This document shows, one piece after another, positions 17,326 to 25,181 of a stretch of DNA of 48,369 nucleotides. The position numbers were made by a program, and so were the translations under genes. The notes beneath the pieces were generated by a model that searched no databases, had not been told where the DNA came from, and worked only from the letters and a program-made list of their open reading frames with translations. The DNA lies in contig JANXBS010000003.1 in NCBI GenBank assembly GCA_025060615.1, positions 1 to 48,369 on the forward strand. Reading direction: 5' to 3'. The DNA is from Anaerolineae bacterium (GTDB lineage Bacteria; Chloroflexota; Anaerolineae; DUEN01). Numbering within the stretch: position 1 is the first letter of the stretch; each line of letters opens with the position of its first letter.

Positions 17326-18066
17326 TCACCAGGGGATCCGCCATCCATCCGGATGTGCCGTCAAGGCCGCCCGTTGGGCGTTCAGCAGTTGCCGAATGCC
17401 CATCTCGGCCAAGCTTAACAATTGATCCAACATGGCGCGCGTGAACGGCTTCCCTTCTGCCGTCCCCTGGATTTCGACGTATTCGCCAGCTCCGGTCATG
17501 ACCACATTGCAATCCACGGCGGCCTGCGCGTCCTCCTGATAGCACAGGTCGAGCAAGGGCATGCCCTCTACTACGCCTACGCTCACAGCAGCTACAGGCG
17601 TTTTGAAAACATCTGGGCCAATGAGGCCGCGCGCAATCAGCCGGCTGAGCGTCAGCGCCACCGCCACCCAGCCGCCGGTGATGCTGGCCGTGCGTGTGCC
17701 GCCATCAGCCTGTAGGACGTCGCAATCCACGATCAGTGTGCGCTCCCCTAGGGCCTCCAGGTTGACAGCAGCACGCAGGGAGCGACCGATTAGCCGACGA
17801 ATCTCCTGCGTGCGACCAGAGGGTCCACGGTCCTCGCGCGGAGTGCGGACATGGGTCGAGCGCGGCAGCAGTGCATACTCGGCGGTAATCCACCCCTGGC
17901 CGCGGCCAGCAAGCCAGGCCGGCACTTGCTCCTCGACGGAGACGTTACAAAGCACGCGCGTGGCCCCGCAGGTGATGAGGACAGAACCCTCAGGATAGGT
18001 GATGTAATCCAGCGTGAAAGCGACGGGGCGTAATGCATCGGGCGCACGGCCATCAGGACGGTACAT
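17326..18066 (-). CDS. rph: Ribonuclease PH
   Basis: A 246-residue phosphorolytic 3'-5' exoribonuclease that trims the 3' ends of tRNA precursors. It opens with [12 protein letters not shown] and contains [27 protein letters not shown] and [17 protein letters not shown], the standard RNase PH core with its phosphate-binding and catalytic residues. Length and order match the family. ATG 18,066 has GAGGT upstream. It lies downstream of pcrA on the same strand with a gap of 101 bp that may hold its own weak promoter. Confidence 0.96.
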   Translation of the reverse strand: MYRPDGRAPDALRPVAFTLDYITYPEGSVLITCGATRVLCNVSVEEQVPAWLAGRGQGWITAEYALLPRSTHVRTPREDRGPSGRTQEIRRLIGRSLRAAVNLEALGERTLIVDCDVLQADGGTRTASITGGWVAVALTLSRLIARGLIGPDVFKTPVAAVSVGVVEGMPLLDLCYQEDAQAAVDCNVVMTGAGEYVEIQGTAEGKPFTRAMLDQLLSLAEMGIRQLLNAQRAALTAHPDGWRIPW

Positions 18067-18099
18067 GGAATACCTCGTCTGTCAGAAACCTCGGCATCT

Positions 18100-18127
18100 C
18101 TTATGGCGCTACATACTCTCAAGTCAA
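18100..18127 (-). promoter_or_regulatory. Possible promoter for rph
   Basis: On the minus strand TTGACT (18,127-18,122), a 16-bp spacer and CATAAG (18,105-18,100). The -35 is good and the -10 is weak. It would start transcription a short distance before the ATG at 18,066. Read-through from pcrA is the alternative. Confidence 0.35.
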
Positions 18128-18167
18128 AGAGGCGTCTCAGCCACGGCCTAAATCTTCATAACGCACA

Positions 18168-20393
18168 TTATCCCGCCAGCTTCTCCAAGTATGAACCCAG
18201 CAGTCTCTTGATCCCTCGCCCCTCAAAAGCGACGGTGACTTCCTCCTCATCTCTGATGAGCAGGGCGTGGATGACCACCCCTTCCCCGAATTGCGCATGA
18301 CGCACTCGATCACCTGGCGCGAATCGAGGATGACGCATCTCTTCGGTCGGCGACATGGCCTCTTGTCCCGGCGACCATGCCACGTTTGGCCCCCAACCGT
18401 TGCTGTCCCAGGTAACCTTCCGGCGCCAAGCAGTCTGGCGCTCGCGCAGATAATCTCCCTCCATCAGAGAAGGCGGGATGTCGCCCAGGAAGCGAGAGCG
18501 TTCTCTGATTTTGTTGGAGCCATAGGCGAGACGGTGAAGAGTATACGTTAAGAAGAGATGCTCTTTGGCACGGGTGATGCCCACGTAGAATAGCCGTCGC
18601 TCCTCTTCCAGTTCCTCTGGATCGTCCAGCGAGCGCGAATGCGGCAGCAGCCCTTCCTCCAGGCCGGTGATGAACACAGCGCTGAATTCTAGCCCCTTCG
18701 CCATGTGCAGGGTGAGCAGCGTAGGCACATCCGTCTTCTCCGGCAGCTCATCGACATCCGAGACCAGGGCTATCTCCTGGAGAAAGAGACCTAACGCGTC
18801 CACTTCGTCTTCGCTGTCGGCAGCGGTGCCCGAAACGCTGTACTGTGACGCCACGTTGCGCAGCTCCTGGATGTTGGCCCAACGATCTTCTCCCTCCTCC
18901 GTGCCATCGCGGACGTACTCGGCGTATCCTGACTCAGCCAGGACGCGATCGAGCAACTGAACCGGCGTGAGGTATGGCCGCGCCTGGATCCATCCCTGAA
19001 GCATGCGAAAAAAGCTCAGCAGCGAGGCTCGCGCCCCGGCCGTAAAGGGGCCTTTCTCGCCTTCGCTCAGCCGCCTCAGCGCCTCCATCTGCGATAGGCC
19101 CAGCTCCCTCGCCCAATCGGCCAGCCGGGCGAGCGTCTGGTCGCCGATCTTGCGCGGTGGCACGTTGATGATACGGGCTAAGCTGAGGCTGTCATTCGGA
19201 TTATAGATCAGCCGCAGATAGGCTAGGAGGTCCTTGATCTCGCGCCGCTCGTAAAAGCGGGTGGCCCCCACCAGCCGATACGGCATGCCGGCCGCCACGA
19301 ACACCTCTTCCAGCGCGCGAGACTGCGCGTTAGTGCGATACATCACGGCACAGTCGCCGAGGGCGACTTCACCGGCCTCCGTCAGGCGCCGAATCTGGCT
19401 GACAACGTAGGCAGCCTCATCACTTTCGTTAGACGCTTCGTACACGGCGATGCGCGGGCCAGTAGTCCGATCTGTGTGCAGCCGCTTGGGCATGCGGTGA
19501 GAATTGCAAGCGATCACCGCGTTGGCCGCGTCCAGGATGATCTGAGTCGAGCGATAGTTCTTCTCTAGGAGGATCGTTTGGGCATCCGGAAAGTCTTCTC
19601 GAAAGCGCATGACGTTGCGGTAGTCAGCCCCTCGCCATCGGTAGATGGACTGGTCTTCATCGCCTACGACGAACACGCTGCGCCATCGCCTGGATAGCAG
19701 TCGCACCAGCTCGTACTGGGCGCTGTTGGTGTCCTGAAACTCGTCTACCAAGATGTGCTTATAGCGCTCCTGATACCGCTCGCGTACCTCAGCCACCTGG
19801 CGGAAGAGGAGGACCGCCTGCAACAGGAGATCGTCGAAGTCGAGCGCGTGGCTAGCCCGCAGCAACTCCTGATAACGCCAATACGCGCGGCCGACCGCCT
19901 CCTCCCAGTAGGTGCGTGGGATGTAATCCTCAGGGAGGATCAGCTCGTTCTTCGCTCTGGAGATGACCGCATGCACTGAAGATGGGGGAAATCGTTTATC
20001 GTCTAAATTCAGGTCCTTTAGGGCCTGCTTAATCACCTTGGCCTGATCCTCTTCGTCGAAGATGGTGAAGTTGGAGGGAATGCCCAGATGATGACCTTCG
20101 CGGCGCAAGATGCGGGCGCAGATCGAGTGAAACGTGCCGAGAGTCAGGCCATGCCAATCCGCTCCCAAGAGCTGCTCGACGCGGCCGCGCATCTCGCGGG
20201 CGGCCTTGTTGGTGAACGTGACGGCTATGATGCGCCAAGGGTCGAGGCGCTGCCAGGCCACCAACCAGGCGATTCGGTGGGTGAGCACGCGCGTCTTGCC
20301 CGAGCCAGGGCCGGCCAACACTAGCACAGGCCCATGGCCCGCCGTCACTGCAAGACGTTGTTGTTCATTCAGTGAAGCGAGAAAATCATCCAT
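18168..20393 (-). CDS. pcrA: ATP-dependent DNA helicase PcrA/UvrD
   Basis: A 741-residue superfamily 1A 3'-5' helicase for nucleotide excision repair and for clearing recombination intermediates or stalled polymerase. It starts with MDDFLASLNEQQ, has Walker A AGPGSGKTR at about 28-36, motif II DEFQDTN, motif III GDEDQSIYRWRGAD, motif IV and V regions (LEKNYRS, TLHMAKGLEF) and motif VI (YVGITRAKEHL). The C-terminal 60 residues (GDRVRHAQFGEGVV) form the Tudor-like domain that in PcrA contacts RNA polymerase. The frame extends upstream to 20,519, but that stretch is a terminator and leader, and MDDF is the family start. Its ribosome site lies in a hairpin (20,394-20,409). Confidence 0.96.
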   Translation of the reverse strand: MDDFLASLNEQQRLAVTAGHGPVLVLAGPGSGKTRVLTHRIAWLVAWQRLDPWRIIAVTFTNKAAREMRGRVEQLLGADWHGLTLGTFHSICARILRREGHHLGIPSNFTIFDEEDQAKVIKQALKDLNLDDKRFPPSSVHAVISRAKNELILPEDYIPRTYWEEAVGRAYWRYQELLRASHALDFDDLLLQAVLLFRQVAEVRERYQERYKHILVDEFQDTNSAQYELVRLLSRRWRSVFVVGDEDQSIYRWRGADYRNVMRFREDFPDAQTILLEKNYRSTQIILDAANAVIACNSHRMPKRLHTDRTTGPRIAVYEASNESDEAAYVVSQIRRLTEAGEVALGDCAVMYRTNAQSRALEEVFVAAGMPYRLVGATRFYERREIKDLLAYLRLIYNPNDSLSLARIINVPPRKIGDQTLARLADWARELGLSQMEALRRLSEGEKGPFTAGARASLLSFFRMLQGWIQARPYLTPVQLLDRVLAESGYAEYVRDGTEEGEDRWANIQELRNVASQYSVSGTAADSEDEVDALGLFLQEIALVSDVDELPEKTDVPTLLTLHMAKGLEFSAVFITGLEEGLLPHSRSLDDPEELEEERRLFYVGITRAKEHLFLTYTLHRLAYGSNKIRERSRFLGDIPPSLMEGDYLRERQTAWRRKVTWDSNGWGPNVAWSPGQEAMSPTEEMRHPRFAPGDRVRHAQFGEGVVIHALLIRDEEEVTVAFEGRGIKRLLGSYLEKLAG

Positions 20394-20409
20394 GGAGGGA
20401 ACTCCCTCC
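20394..20409 (-). promoter_or_regulatory. Hairpin holding the pcrA ribosome-binding site
   Basis: Directly before the pcrA ATG the minus strand reads GGAGGG-AGTT-CCCTCC: six G-C-rich pairs around a 4-base loop. The only strong Shine-Dalgarno sequence (GGAGGG) is the 5' arm of this stem. When folded it would be hidden from the ribosome, so translation may be held down until something opens it. Confidence 0.5.
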
Positions 20410-20444
20410 GCACCTTTCCAGTGATCCAGCGCAGAGATGCCTTT
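20394..20444 (-). repeat. 51-bp repeat, copy B (pcrA leader)
   Basis: The partner of 16,096-16,146: 36 of 51 matches, ungapped, all differences transitions. This copy ends exactly at the pcrA start codon and includes the ribosome-site hairpin. Confidence 0.6.
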
Positions 20445-20486
20445 GCCCAAAGGCCACATTAAGTGCGGGATTACCCAAGATGGCAA

Positions 20487-20515
20487 TAAAAAGGGAGGCG
20501 ATCTAGCACCTCCCT
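20487..20515 (-). terminator. Rho-independent terminator after the deaminase-CYTH gene
   Basis: On the minus strand AGGGAGG pairs with CCTCCCT (7 bp, 10-base loop, 20,515-20,492), followed by a T-run (TTTT, then ATTG). It lies 28 bp after the stop at 20,544 and separates this transcript from pcrA. Confidence 0.8.
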
Positions 20516-20543
20516 CCATCAGTCGTGCACGTCCCTTTATCCC

Positions 20544-22550
20544 TCAGCCGACGATGTTGAGATACTCTCCACGCGTAATGGCCTCAGGCGCGATGGCCAA
20601 CAGCTGGAGCAGCTCCCCGATCAGCTCTGCCTTGCGCATTGCGTCTGCTGCCGACCAGGTGCGGCTCTTGATCTCAACAAAGGCACCGGCCTCCTCAGGC
20701 TTGGTGATGCGATCCAGGTTTAGCGCAAACTCCTCACCTTTATACCGGAAGCGATAGCGCGTCCGCCACTTCACGATCTCTTTAATCGCATCGGGCTGGA
20801 AATACTCCCGATAGAAGCGAAGCGAATGGGCTGCCTTGGAGGTGAATCGACTGCGCGAGAGGATGGCCATGCTCTCGTATTCTCGCTCCTTCTTGGGGCC
20901 GATCAGCGTTAAGGTGTATTCAGGCACCACTTCCAAGGTTGGCCCCAGCAGCCCACCTTCGTCATCGCTGCGCCTTTGTACCACGTTGTCCTCGCGGTAG
21001 CGCAGCACGCCTTGGCCAGGGCCATGGAAGATGAGATAAGTATCATACTGCTCGCGCACGCTGCGCTTGATCATCTCCAACGGCAATTTGAGGAAGCGCG
21101 CTTCCACGGCCGCCAGGTCGTCCACGCGCGCCTTCACCTGCACCTCAAACGTCTCTTGCTGTTCTAAGCCTCCCAACGCCAGGAGCTTGTTCAGCGGGCT
21201 CGACTCGCGCTCCTTCAGGAACGCGTTGACCCTATCAGCCAGGCGCTGTGACTCCTCTCTCACGCGCGGCCAGTCAATGGTCAACAACTGACCATCGCGC
21301 ACCAGTGGCCGTCCATCTACCCAGACGTGGACTACATCGGCGGCTTTGGCCGCGTAGACCAGATGAGAGTAGACATTGGCATCGCTCAGGTTGAAGCGGG
21401 GAATCGCATGGGGCGCGTTCGCGGAGATCACAGCAATGTCCGCACGTTTGCCTGGCTCCAGAGAGCCAACTATATGATCTAGGCGAAGCGCTCGCGCGCC
21501 TTCGATGGTCGCCAAAGCAAACGCCTCGTAGGCGGGCAGCGCAGTAGGCTCGTAGCGGGTTCCCTTAGGCAGGAGGGCTGCCAGCCGCATCTCCTCGAAG
21601 AGATCTTGATCGTTGTTGCTAGCGCAGCCGTCCGTGCCGATGCCCACGTGGATACCGCGGGCCCGCATGGTCACCACCGGTGCTACCCCGCTGGCCAGTT
21701 TCAAATTGCTGGTAGGACAGTGCGCCACGCCGACGCCATGGGAGGCCAGCAGAGCCATGTCATCCTCGCTGACGTGGACACAATGCGCAGCTACCACCCG
21801 CGCTTGAAACATTCCTAGACGCTCTACATATGCGATGGGCGATAACCCCTCGTGCTGTCGGCGGCTCTCTCTCACCTCGTGAGTCGTCTCCGACAGGTGC
21901 GTGAGCAATGGGACATCCCATTCCAGCGCCAGCGCTGTGGCCTCCTGTAAGATCTCGTCCGTGCAGGTATATGGCGCGTGGGGAGCCACGGCCGGGATCA
22001 CGCGCGGGTGATTTCGCCACCGCTCGATGAAGCGCCGACAATGGGCCAATCCCTCGTCATACGAGGCAGCGTCCGGCGATGGGAATTTCAGGATGGTCTC
22101 GCCCAAGATCGCCCGCAACCCTGCCTGATCGGTGACCTCAGCGATGACGTCTTCATAGTAGTACATGTCGCAGAAGGTCGTCACGCCGGATTTGATCATC
22201 TCCGCGCACGAGAGTAACGTCCCCCACCGGACGAAATCCGGCGTCACGCATTCGTGCTCCACTGGCATCATGTAGCCCAGCAGCCACACATCCAATCGCA
22301 GGTCATCAGCCAGGCCGCGGAGCAAACTCATCGGGACATGAGTGTGCGCGTTAATCAGGCCCGGGATGATGATCATCCCCTGGCAGTCTACCACCTCAGC
22401 CGCTTGAAAACGGCCCGCGATCTGCGCTGCCGGGCCCACGGCGACGATGTCACGCCCACGCACTGCCACAGCGCCGTCCGCAAAGACGTTGCGACGGCGG
22501 TTCATGGTTACGAGCGTGCCGCCGATCAGGAGTAGGTCCACCGCGATCAC
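20544..22550 (-). CDS. MTA/SAH-deaminase-like amidohydrolase fused to a CYTH-like domain
   Basis: A 668-residue two-part protein. Residues 1 to about 440 form a metal-dependent amidohydrolase of the 5-methylthioadenosine/S-adenosylhomocysteine deaminase and chlorohydrolase group: NAHTHVPMSLLRG, then APHAPYTCTDE, THLSETTHEV, AAHCVHVSEDD and GTDGCASNND supply the usual metal and catalytic residues. After a helical linker, residues about 460-668 look like a CYTH domain: an EVQVKA start, a RYREDN strand, paired basic residues in the middle, and a LDRITKPEEAGAFVEIKS strand. CYTH proteins (CyaB, thiamine triphosphatase) bind triphosphates through Glu/Lys/Arg in a tunnel. GTG 22,550 with GGAGAG upstream is the likely start. 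The deaminase call is firm at family level; the CYTH call is from pattern only. Confidence 0.85.
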   Translation of the reverse strand: MIAVDLLLIGGTLVTMNRRRNVFADGAVAVRGRDIVAVGPAAQIAGRFQAAEVVDCQGMIIIPGLINAHTHVPMSLLRGLADDLRLDVWLLGYMMPVEHECVTPDFVRWGTLLSCAEMIKSGVTTFCDMYYYEDVIAEVTDQAGLRAILGETILKFPSPDAASYDEGLAHCRRFIERWRNHPRVIPAVAPHAPYTCTDEILQEATALALEWDVPLLTHLSETTHEVRESRRQHEGLSPIAYVERLGMFQARVVAAHCVHVSEDDMALLASHGVGVAHCPTSNLKLASGVAPVVTMRARGIHVGIGTDGCASNNDQDLFEEMRLAALLPKGTRYEPTALPAYEAFALATIEGARALRLDHIVGSLEPGKRADIAVISANAPHAIPRFNLSDANVYSHLVYAAKAADVVHVWVDGRPLVRDGQLLTIDWPRVREESQRLADRVNAFLKERESSPLNKLLALGGLEQQETFEVQVKARVDDLAAVEARFLKLPLEMIKRSVREQYDTYLIFHGPGQGVLRYREDNVVQRRSDDEGGLLGPTLEVVPEYTLTLIGPKKEREYESMAILSRSRFTSKAAHSLRFYREYFQPDAIKEIVKWRTRYRFRYKGEEFALNLDRITKPEEAGAFVEIKSRTWSAADAMRKAELIGELLQLLAIAPEAITRGEYLNIVG

Positions 22551-22656
22551 CGCCAGCTCTCCAAGGAGGGGATGGTCAAGCTGGCAGAGATCGTGCGCTC
22601 TGGGACGGCACTCGTACGCGTGACAGGTTTTCGGGTGATCCAGCGCGTATCACTCA
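22551..22656 (-). other. Short gap between acidic protein and deaminase-CYTH genes
   Basis: This 106-bp gap has no clear promoter or terminator, so the deaminase-CYTH gene is probably read from the promoter at 22,998-23,026. One 12-base word is shared with the pcrA leader; by itself that is not significant in a window of this size. Confidence 0.3.
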
Positions 22657-22938
22657 CTACCAATCGTCCTCGTCTCGGTCTCTCATCCGGAAGCTATCGA
22701 GCTCATCTTCCTCCTCAGGCCATCCCTCCTCGTCTTCCTCGTCCTCATCGAACCACTCGTCCTCGTCTTCCAGGAGATCTTCGTCGTCCCAGATCTCCTC
22801 GTCCTCGACGACCTCGTCTTCGAGCTCTTCCATCGTCAGGCAGGAGAGCTGTTCTGGGTCCAGCTCGATCTCCTCTGCTGTGCAGTAATCGTCCTCCCAG
22901 AAGACGCAACGACGCTGCGGACATCGCACTCTGGGCAT
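22657..22938 (-). CDS. Small highly acidic protein with N-terminal Cys motif
   Basis: A 93-residue protein of unknown function. The first 33 residues carry four cysteines, C6-x4-C11-x7-C19-x13-C33, a spacing that could bind a metal (similar in spirit to the small DUF1540-type Cys proteins). From about residue 37 the chain is almost all Asp and Glu with a few Trp and Leu, so it is probably disordered and strongly negative. It is a real gene: ATG 22,938 has GGAGGT five bases upstream, and a near-consensus promoter stands at 22,998-23,026. Such acidic tails can mimic nucleic acid or act in chaperoning, but no role can be assigned. Confidence 0.75.
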   Translation of the reverse strand: MPRVRCPQRRCVFWEDDYCTAEEIELDPEQLSCLTMEELEDEVVEDEEIWDDEDLLEDEDEWFDEDEEDEEGWPEEEDELDSFRMRDRDEDDW

Positions 22939-22997
22939 CGCCTACCTCCAAAGATCGAGATCAACTCACCCGCAATCAAGGGCTGTGACTTGTCATC

Positions 22998-23026
22998 AGT
23001 ATAACCACAGAGAAAGGGAACGTCAA
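22998..23026 (-). promoter_or_regulatory. Sigma-70-type promoter for the acidic protein (and deaminase-CYTH gene)
   Basis: On the minus strand TTGACG (23,026-23,021), a 17-bp spacer and TATACT (23,003-22,998). The stop codon of the Nudix gene (23,025-23,023) lies inside the -35 box, so the promoter is embedded in the end of the upstream gene. Confidence 0.7.
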
Positions 23027-23481
23027 TAGGTGCAGGAAAACTTTCCGCTCTCAAAGGCGATTTGAGCACGGCGCATGATCACTCGCTCGCTCTCAAAGGT
23101 GAGCAAATCAGCGGCTTCTGCGATGGGAACCCAGTAGAGCGCAAACTGAGCGTCCTCCGCCGGCCGCGTCACCTGCTCTAGCCCATCCAGGCACATCAGG
23201 AAATAATGCTCGTGGCGCACGTAGTGGCGACCATCGTATGGGTTGTCGAACTCTACCTGTTGCATCCCCAGGTCACCTACGATGCGCAATCGCGCATAGC
23301 CTGTCTCCTCTCGCACTTCACGAAGGGCTGTCTCCGCTGTGTTCTCCCCCGGCTCCACGTGGCCTTTGGGGAGACGAACTTCCCCGCGGCTAGGACGGTT
23401 TAACAGCAACACATTTCCCTCGTGCACCACCACACCACCCGCAGCATGGTAGGTTCGCGTTTCCTTGAACGTGTCCATCAT
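23023..23481 (-). CDS. Nudix hydrolase (Ap4A hydrolase-like)
   Basis: A 152-residue Nudix enzyme that should split a nucleoside diphosphate linked to another group. The Nudix box is complete: GHVEPGENTAETALREVREETGY, here given in parts as G-x5-E (GHVEPGE) and REVREETGY. The LPKGHVEPGE context is common in diadenosine tetraphosphate hydrolases, but Nudix substrates are hard to predict. The frame extends up to 23,568, yet a consensus promoter at 23,549-23,576 would start RNA near 23,541. The true start is therefore ATG 23,481 (or the next ATG at 23,478). The ribosome site is weak. Confidence 0.9.
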   Translation of the reverse strand: MMDTFKETRTYHAAGGVVVHEGNVLLLNRPSRGEVRLPKGHVEPGENTAETALREVREETGYARLRIVGDLGMQQVEFDNPYDGRHYVRHEHYFLMCLDGLEQVTRPAEDAQFALYWVPIAEAADLLTFESERVIMRRAQIAFESGKFSCTY

Positions 23482-23548
23482 TCTGCACTCGCGCTTTAAA
23501 CCTAGAAAAGATTGACTGATGACAGAAAGACGCCTGGATCGGCAAGCG

Positions 23549-23576
23549 ATTATAGCACGCACATGCAATGGGTCAA
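23549..23576 (-). promoter_or_regulatory. Sigma-70-type promoter for the Nudix gene
   Basis: On the minus strand TTGACC (23,576-23,571), a 16-bp spacer and a perfect TATAAT (23,554-23,549). Transcription would start near 23,541, which excludes the upstream in-frame start at 23,568. Confidence 0.75.
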
Positions 23577-23661
23577 AAACGACATGGATGTCAAACGTGC
23601 TTTGCGTCCCTTCTAAAGAGACGGCTGCTAAAAACCTCTCAAATCTAATCCAGCCCCGTCA

Positions 23662-23691
23662 TTGACAAAGAACGTCAGTTTGCCGTATGAT
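23662..23691 (+). promoter_or_regulatory. Sigma-70-type promoter for the O-antigen-ligase-like cluster
   Basis: TTGACA (23,662-23,667), an 18-bp spacer and TATGAT (23,686-23,691). The start would be near 23,698, about 20 bases before GTG 23,718. It is divergent from the Nudix promoter, with the two -35 boxes 85 bp apart. Confidence 0.78.
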
Positions 23692-23717
23692 AGCTCCGCG
23701 TCGAGGAGAGGTCAAAA

Positions 23718-25181
23718 GTGGTCGGATGGCGGCGGTGGCAAGCGGACCTGTGGCCTAGGCTATCTTATCGAGCCATGGCGGCTGGCGCGCTGGTGCTGCT
23801 CAGCGCCGTTCTGGCGCGGGCGCCTTTGCGCTGGGCAGCTCTCCTGGTAGCCGGCTCCGCCGCCGGGCTGGCTATACTGGCTTTTCCGTGGTTGGGCTTG
23901 TTGCTCCTCGCCTTTGCCATCCCGTTTGGGCCATTGCTTCCCTTGCCTATCGGGAGCGCAGCTGCAGACGTCACGGAGCTGCTCGTCCTGCTGGTGATCA
24001 CCGCCTGGCTGGCGCGCGAGGTCGCCCAACGTGCCGTGATGATCCCTCATCCGCCGTTGTGGTTGCCCGCCCTGCTGTTGTTAGGGGCGTACTTAGTCTC
24101 TCTACCCGAAGCCTGGTCGCTGCAGGAAGGGTTGATTGAGATGGCCAAGTGGATCGAGGGGTTGGTGGTGTACCTGGCAGTGGCCGCGCTATTGCCGCAA
24201 GCTCGTGTGCCTTGGCTGCTAGGCGCGCTCCTTCTGGGTGGTGCCCTCGAGGCATTGCTGGGAATTTACCAGTTCACGCGCGCAATCGGCCCAGAGCCGT
24301 TCCAGGTGCTGGGGCGATTCATACGGGCGTATGGGACGTTTCGGCAACCCAACCCGTTTGGTGGATACATGGGGTTGACGGCTCCCGTCGCGCTCAGTCT
24401 GGCCTGGTGGGCGATAGGGAAAGCGTGGCAGGCTCGGCTCGCCCCCTCACGATGGCGTTGGCTGGCGCTGATGGCTGGGTTGCTCGCAGCAGCCGGTCTG
24501 ATCTCGCTGGGCCTCATCGCGAGCTGGTCACGCGGGGCCTGGCTGGGCTTCATCGCGGCGGTGATAGCGATCATCGTTATCCGTGGACGGCGTGTCATCG
24601 CTGTCGTGAGCTTAATCGCTTTGGTGGTCCTGGCAGTGGGATTGGTCAGCGGGTACGCCGGCGATCAGGTCACCGCCGCGCTGGCTGGCCGCCTTATCGT
24701 CCCCGAAGGGTATGTGGCCTTCATAGACCCACGTACGATCGAGATCACCGATGCCAATTTCGCCGCAGTGCAGCGGCTAGCGCAGTGGTGGGCGGCATGG
24801 GGCATGTTCAACGACCATCCCTGGCTGGGTGTTGGCGTCGGGAACTACGCCGTCGCCTATCCAGTCTATGCCCTGCCGCGCTGGTATGAGCCGTTGGGAC
24901 ATGCTCACAACTACTATCTGAACGTGGCCGCCGAGGCTGGGATCATTGGGTTGCTCGCATATGTTTTCGCCGGGCTAGCTGCGTTCATCTGGGTTGGGAG
25001 ACAGGCTTTATGCCTGCGCGAATGGCCGCGAGCGTTGGCCATCGGGGTCTTCGGCGTGCTCGTTCATCTGGGTGTGCACAGCTTGTTCGACAACCTGTAC
25101 GTGCAGCATATGCTCTTGCACATCGCGCTGCTAACAGGGGCACTAGCTGTTCAATGCCACAAGAGAGGGCTATCTCGTTGA
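23718..25181 (+). CDS. O-antigen ligase-like (Wzy/WaaL family) membrane protein
   Basis: A 487-residue polytopic membrane protein with ten or more hydrophobic segments. The family domain is seen in the middle and C-terminal part: FRQPNPFGGYMG, then SWSRGAWLGF with the conserved Arg, then a large outward loop ending in DHPWLGVGVGNY and GHAHNYYLNVAAE with the conserved His. These proteins transfer or polymerise lipid-linked glycans at the outer face of the membrane. GTG 23,718 has GGAGAGG upstream and the promoter above. The next gene overlaps its end. As no lipopolysaccharide genes are seen, a teichuronic-type, S-layer or capsule glycan is as likely as O-antigen. Confidence 0.85.
   Translation: MVGWRRWQADLWPRLSYRAMAAGALVLLSAVLARAPLRWAALLVAGSAAGLAILAFPWLGLLLLAFAIPFGPLLPLPIGSAAADVTELLVLLVITAWLAREVAQRAVMIPHPPLWLPALLLLGAYLVSLPEAWSLQEGLIEMAKWIEGLVVYLAVAALLPQARVPWLLGALLLGGALEALLGIYQFTRAIGPEPFQVLGRFIRAYGTFRQPNPFGGYMGLTAPVALSLAWWAIGKAWQARLAPSRWRWLALMAGLLAAAGLISLGLIASWSRGAWLGFIAAVIAIIVIRGRRVIAVVSLIALVVLAVGLVSGYAGDQVTAALAGRLIVPEGYVAFIDPRTIEITDANFAAVQRLAQWWAAWGMFNDHPWLGVGVGNYAVAYPVYALPRWYEPLGHAHNYYLNVAAEAGIIGLLAYVFAGLAAFIWVGRQALCLREWPRALAIGVFGVLVHLGVHSLFDNLYVQHMLLHIALLTGALAVQCHKRGLSR

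Noticed and set aside
20394-20519. N-terminal extension of PcrA
   Set aside because: The stretch covers a rho-independent terminator and the ribosome site; the family start is MDDF at 20,393.
22635-22646. A 12-base word (GTGATCCAGCGC) shared with the pcrA leader at 20,421-20,432
   Set aside because: Dozens of such 12-base matches are expected by chance in a 48-kb window, and the flanks do not align well.
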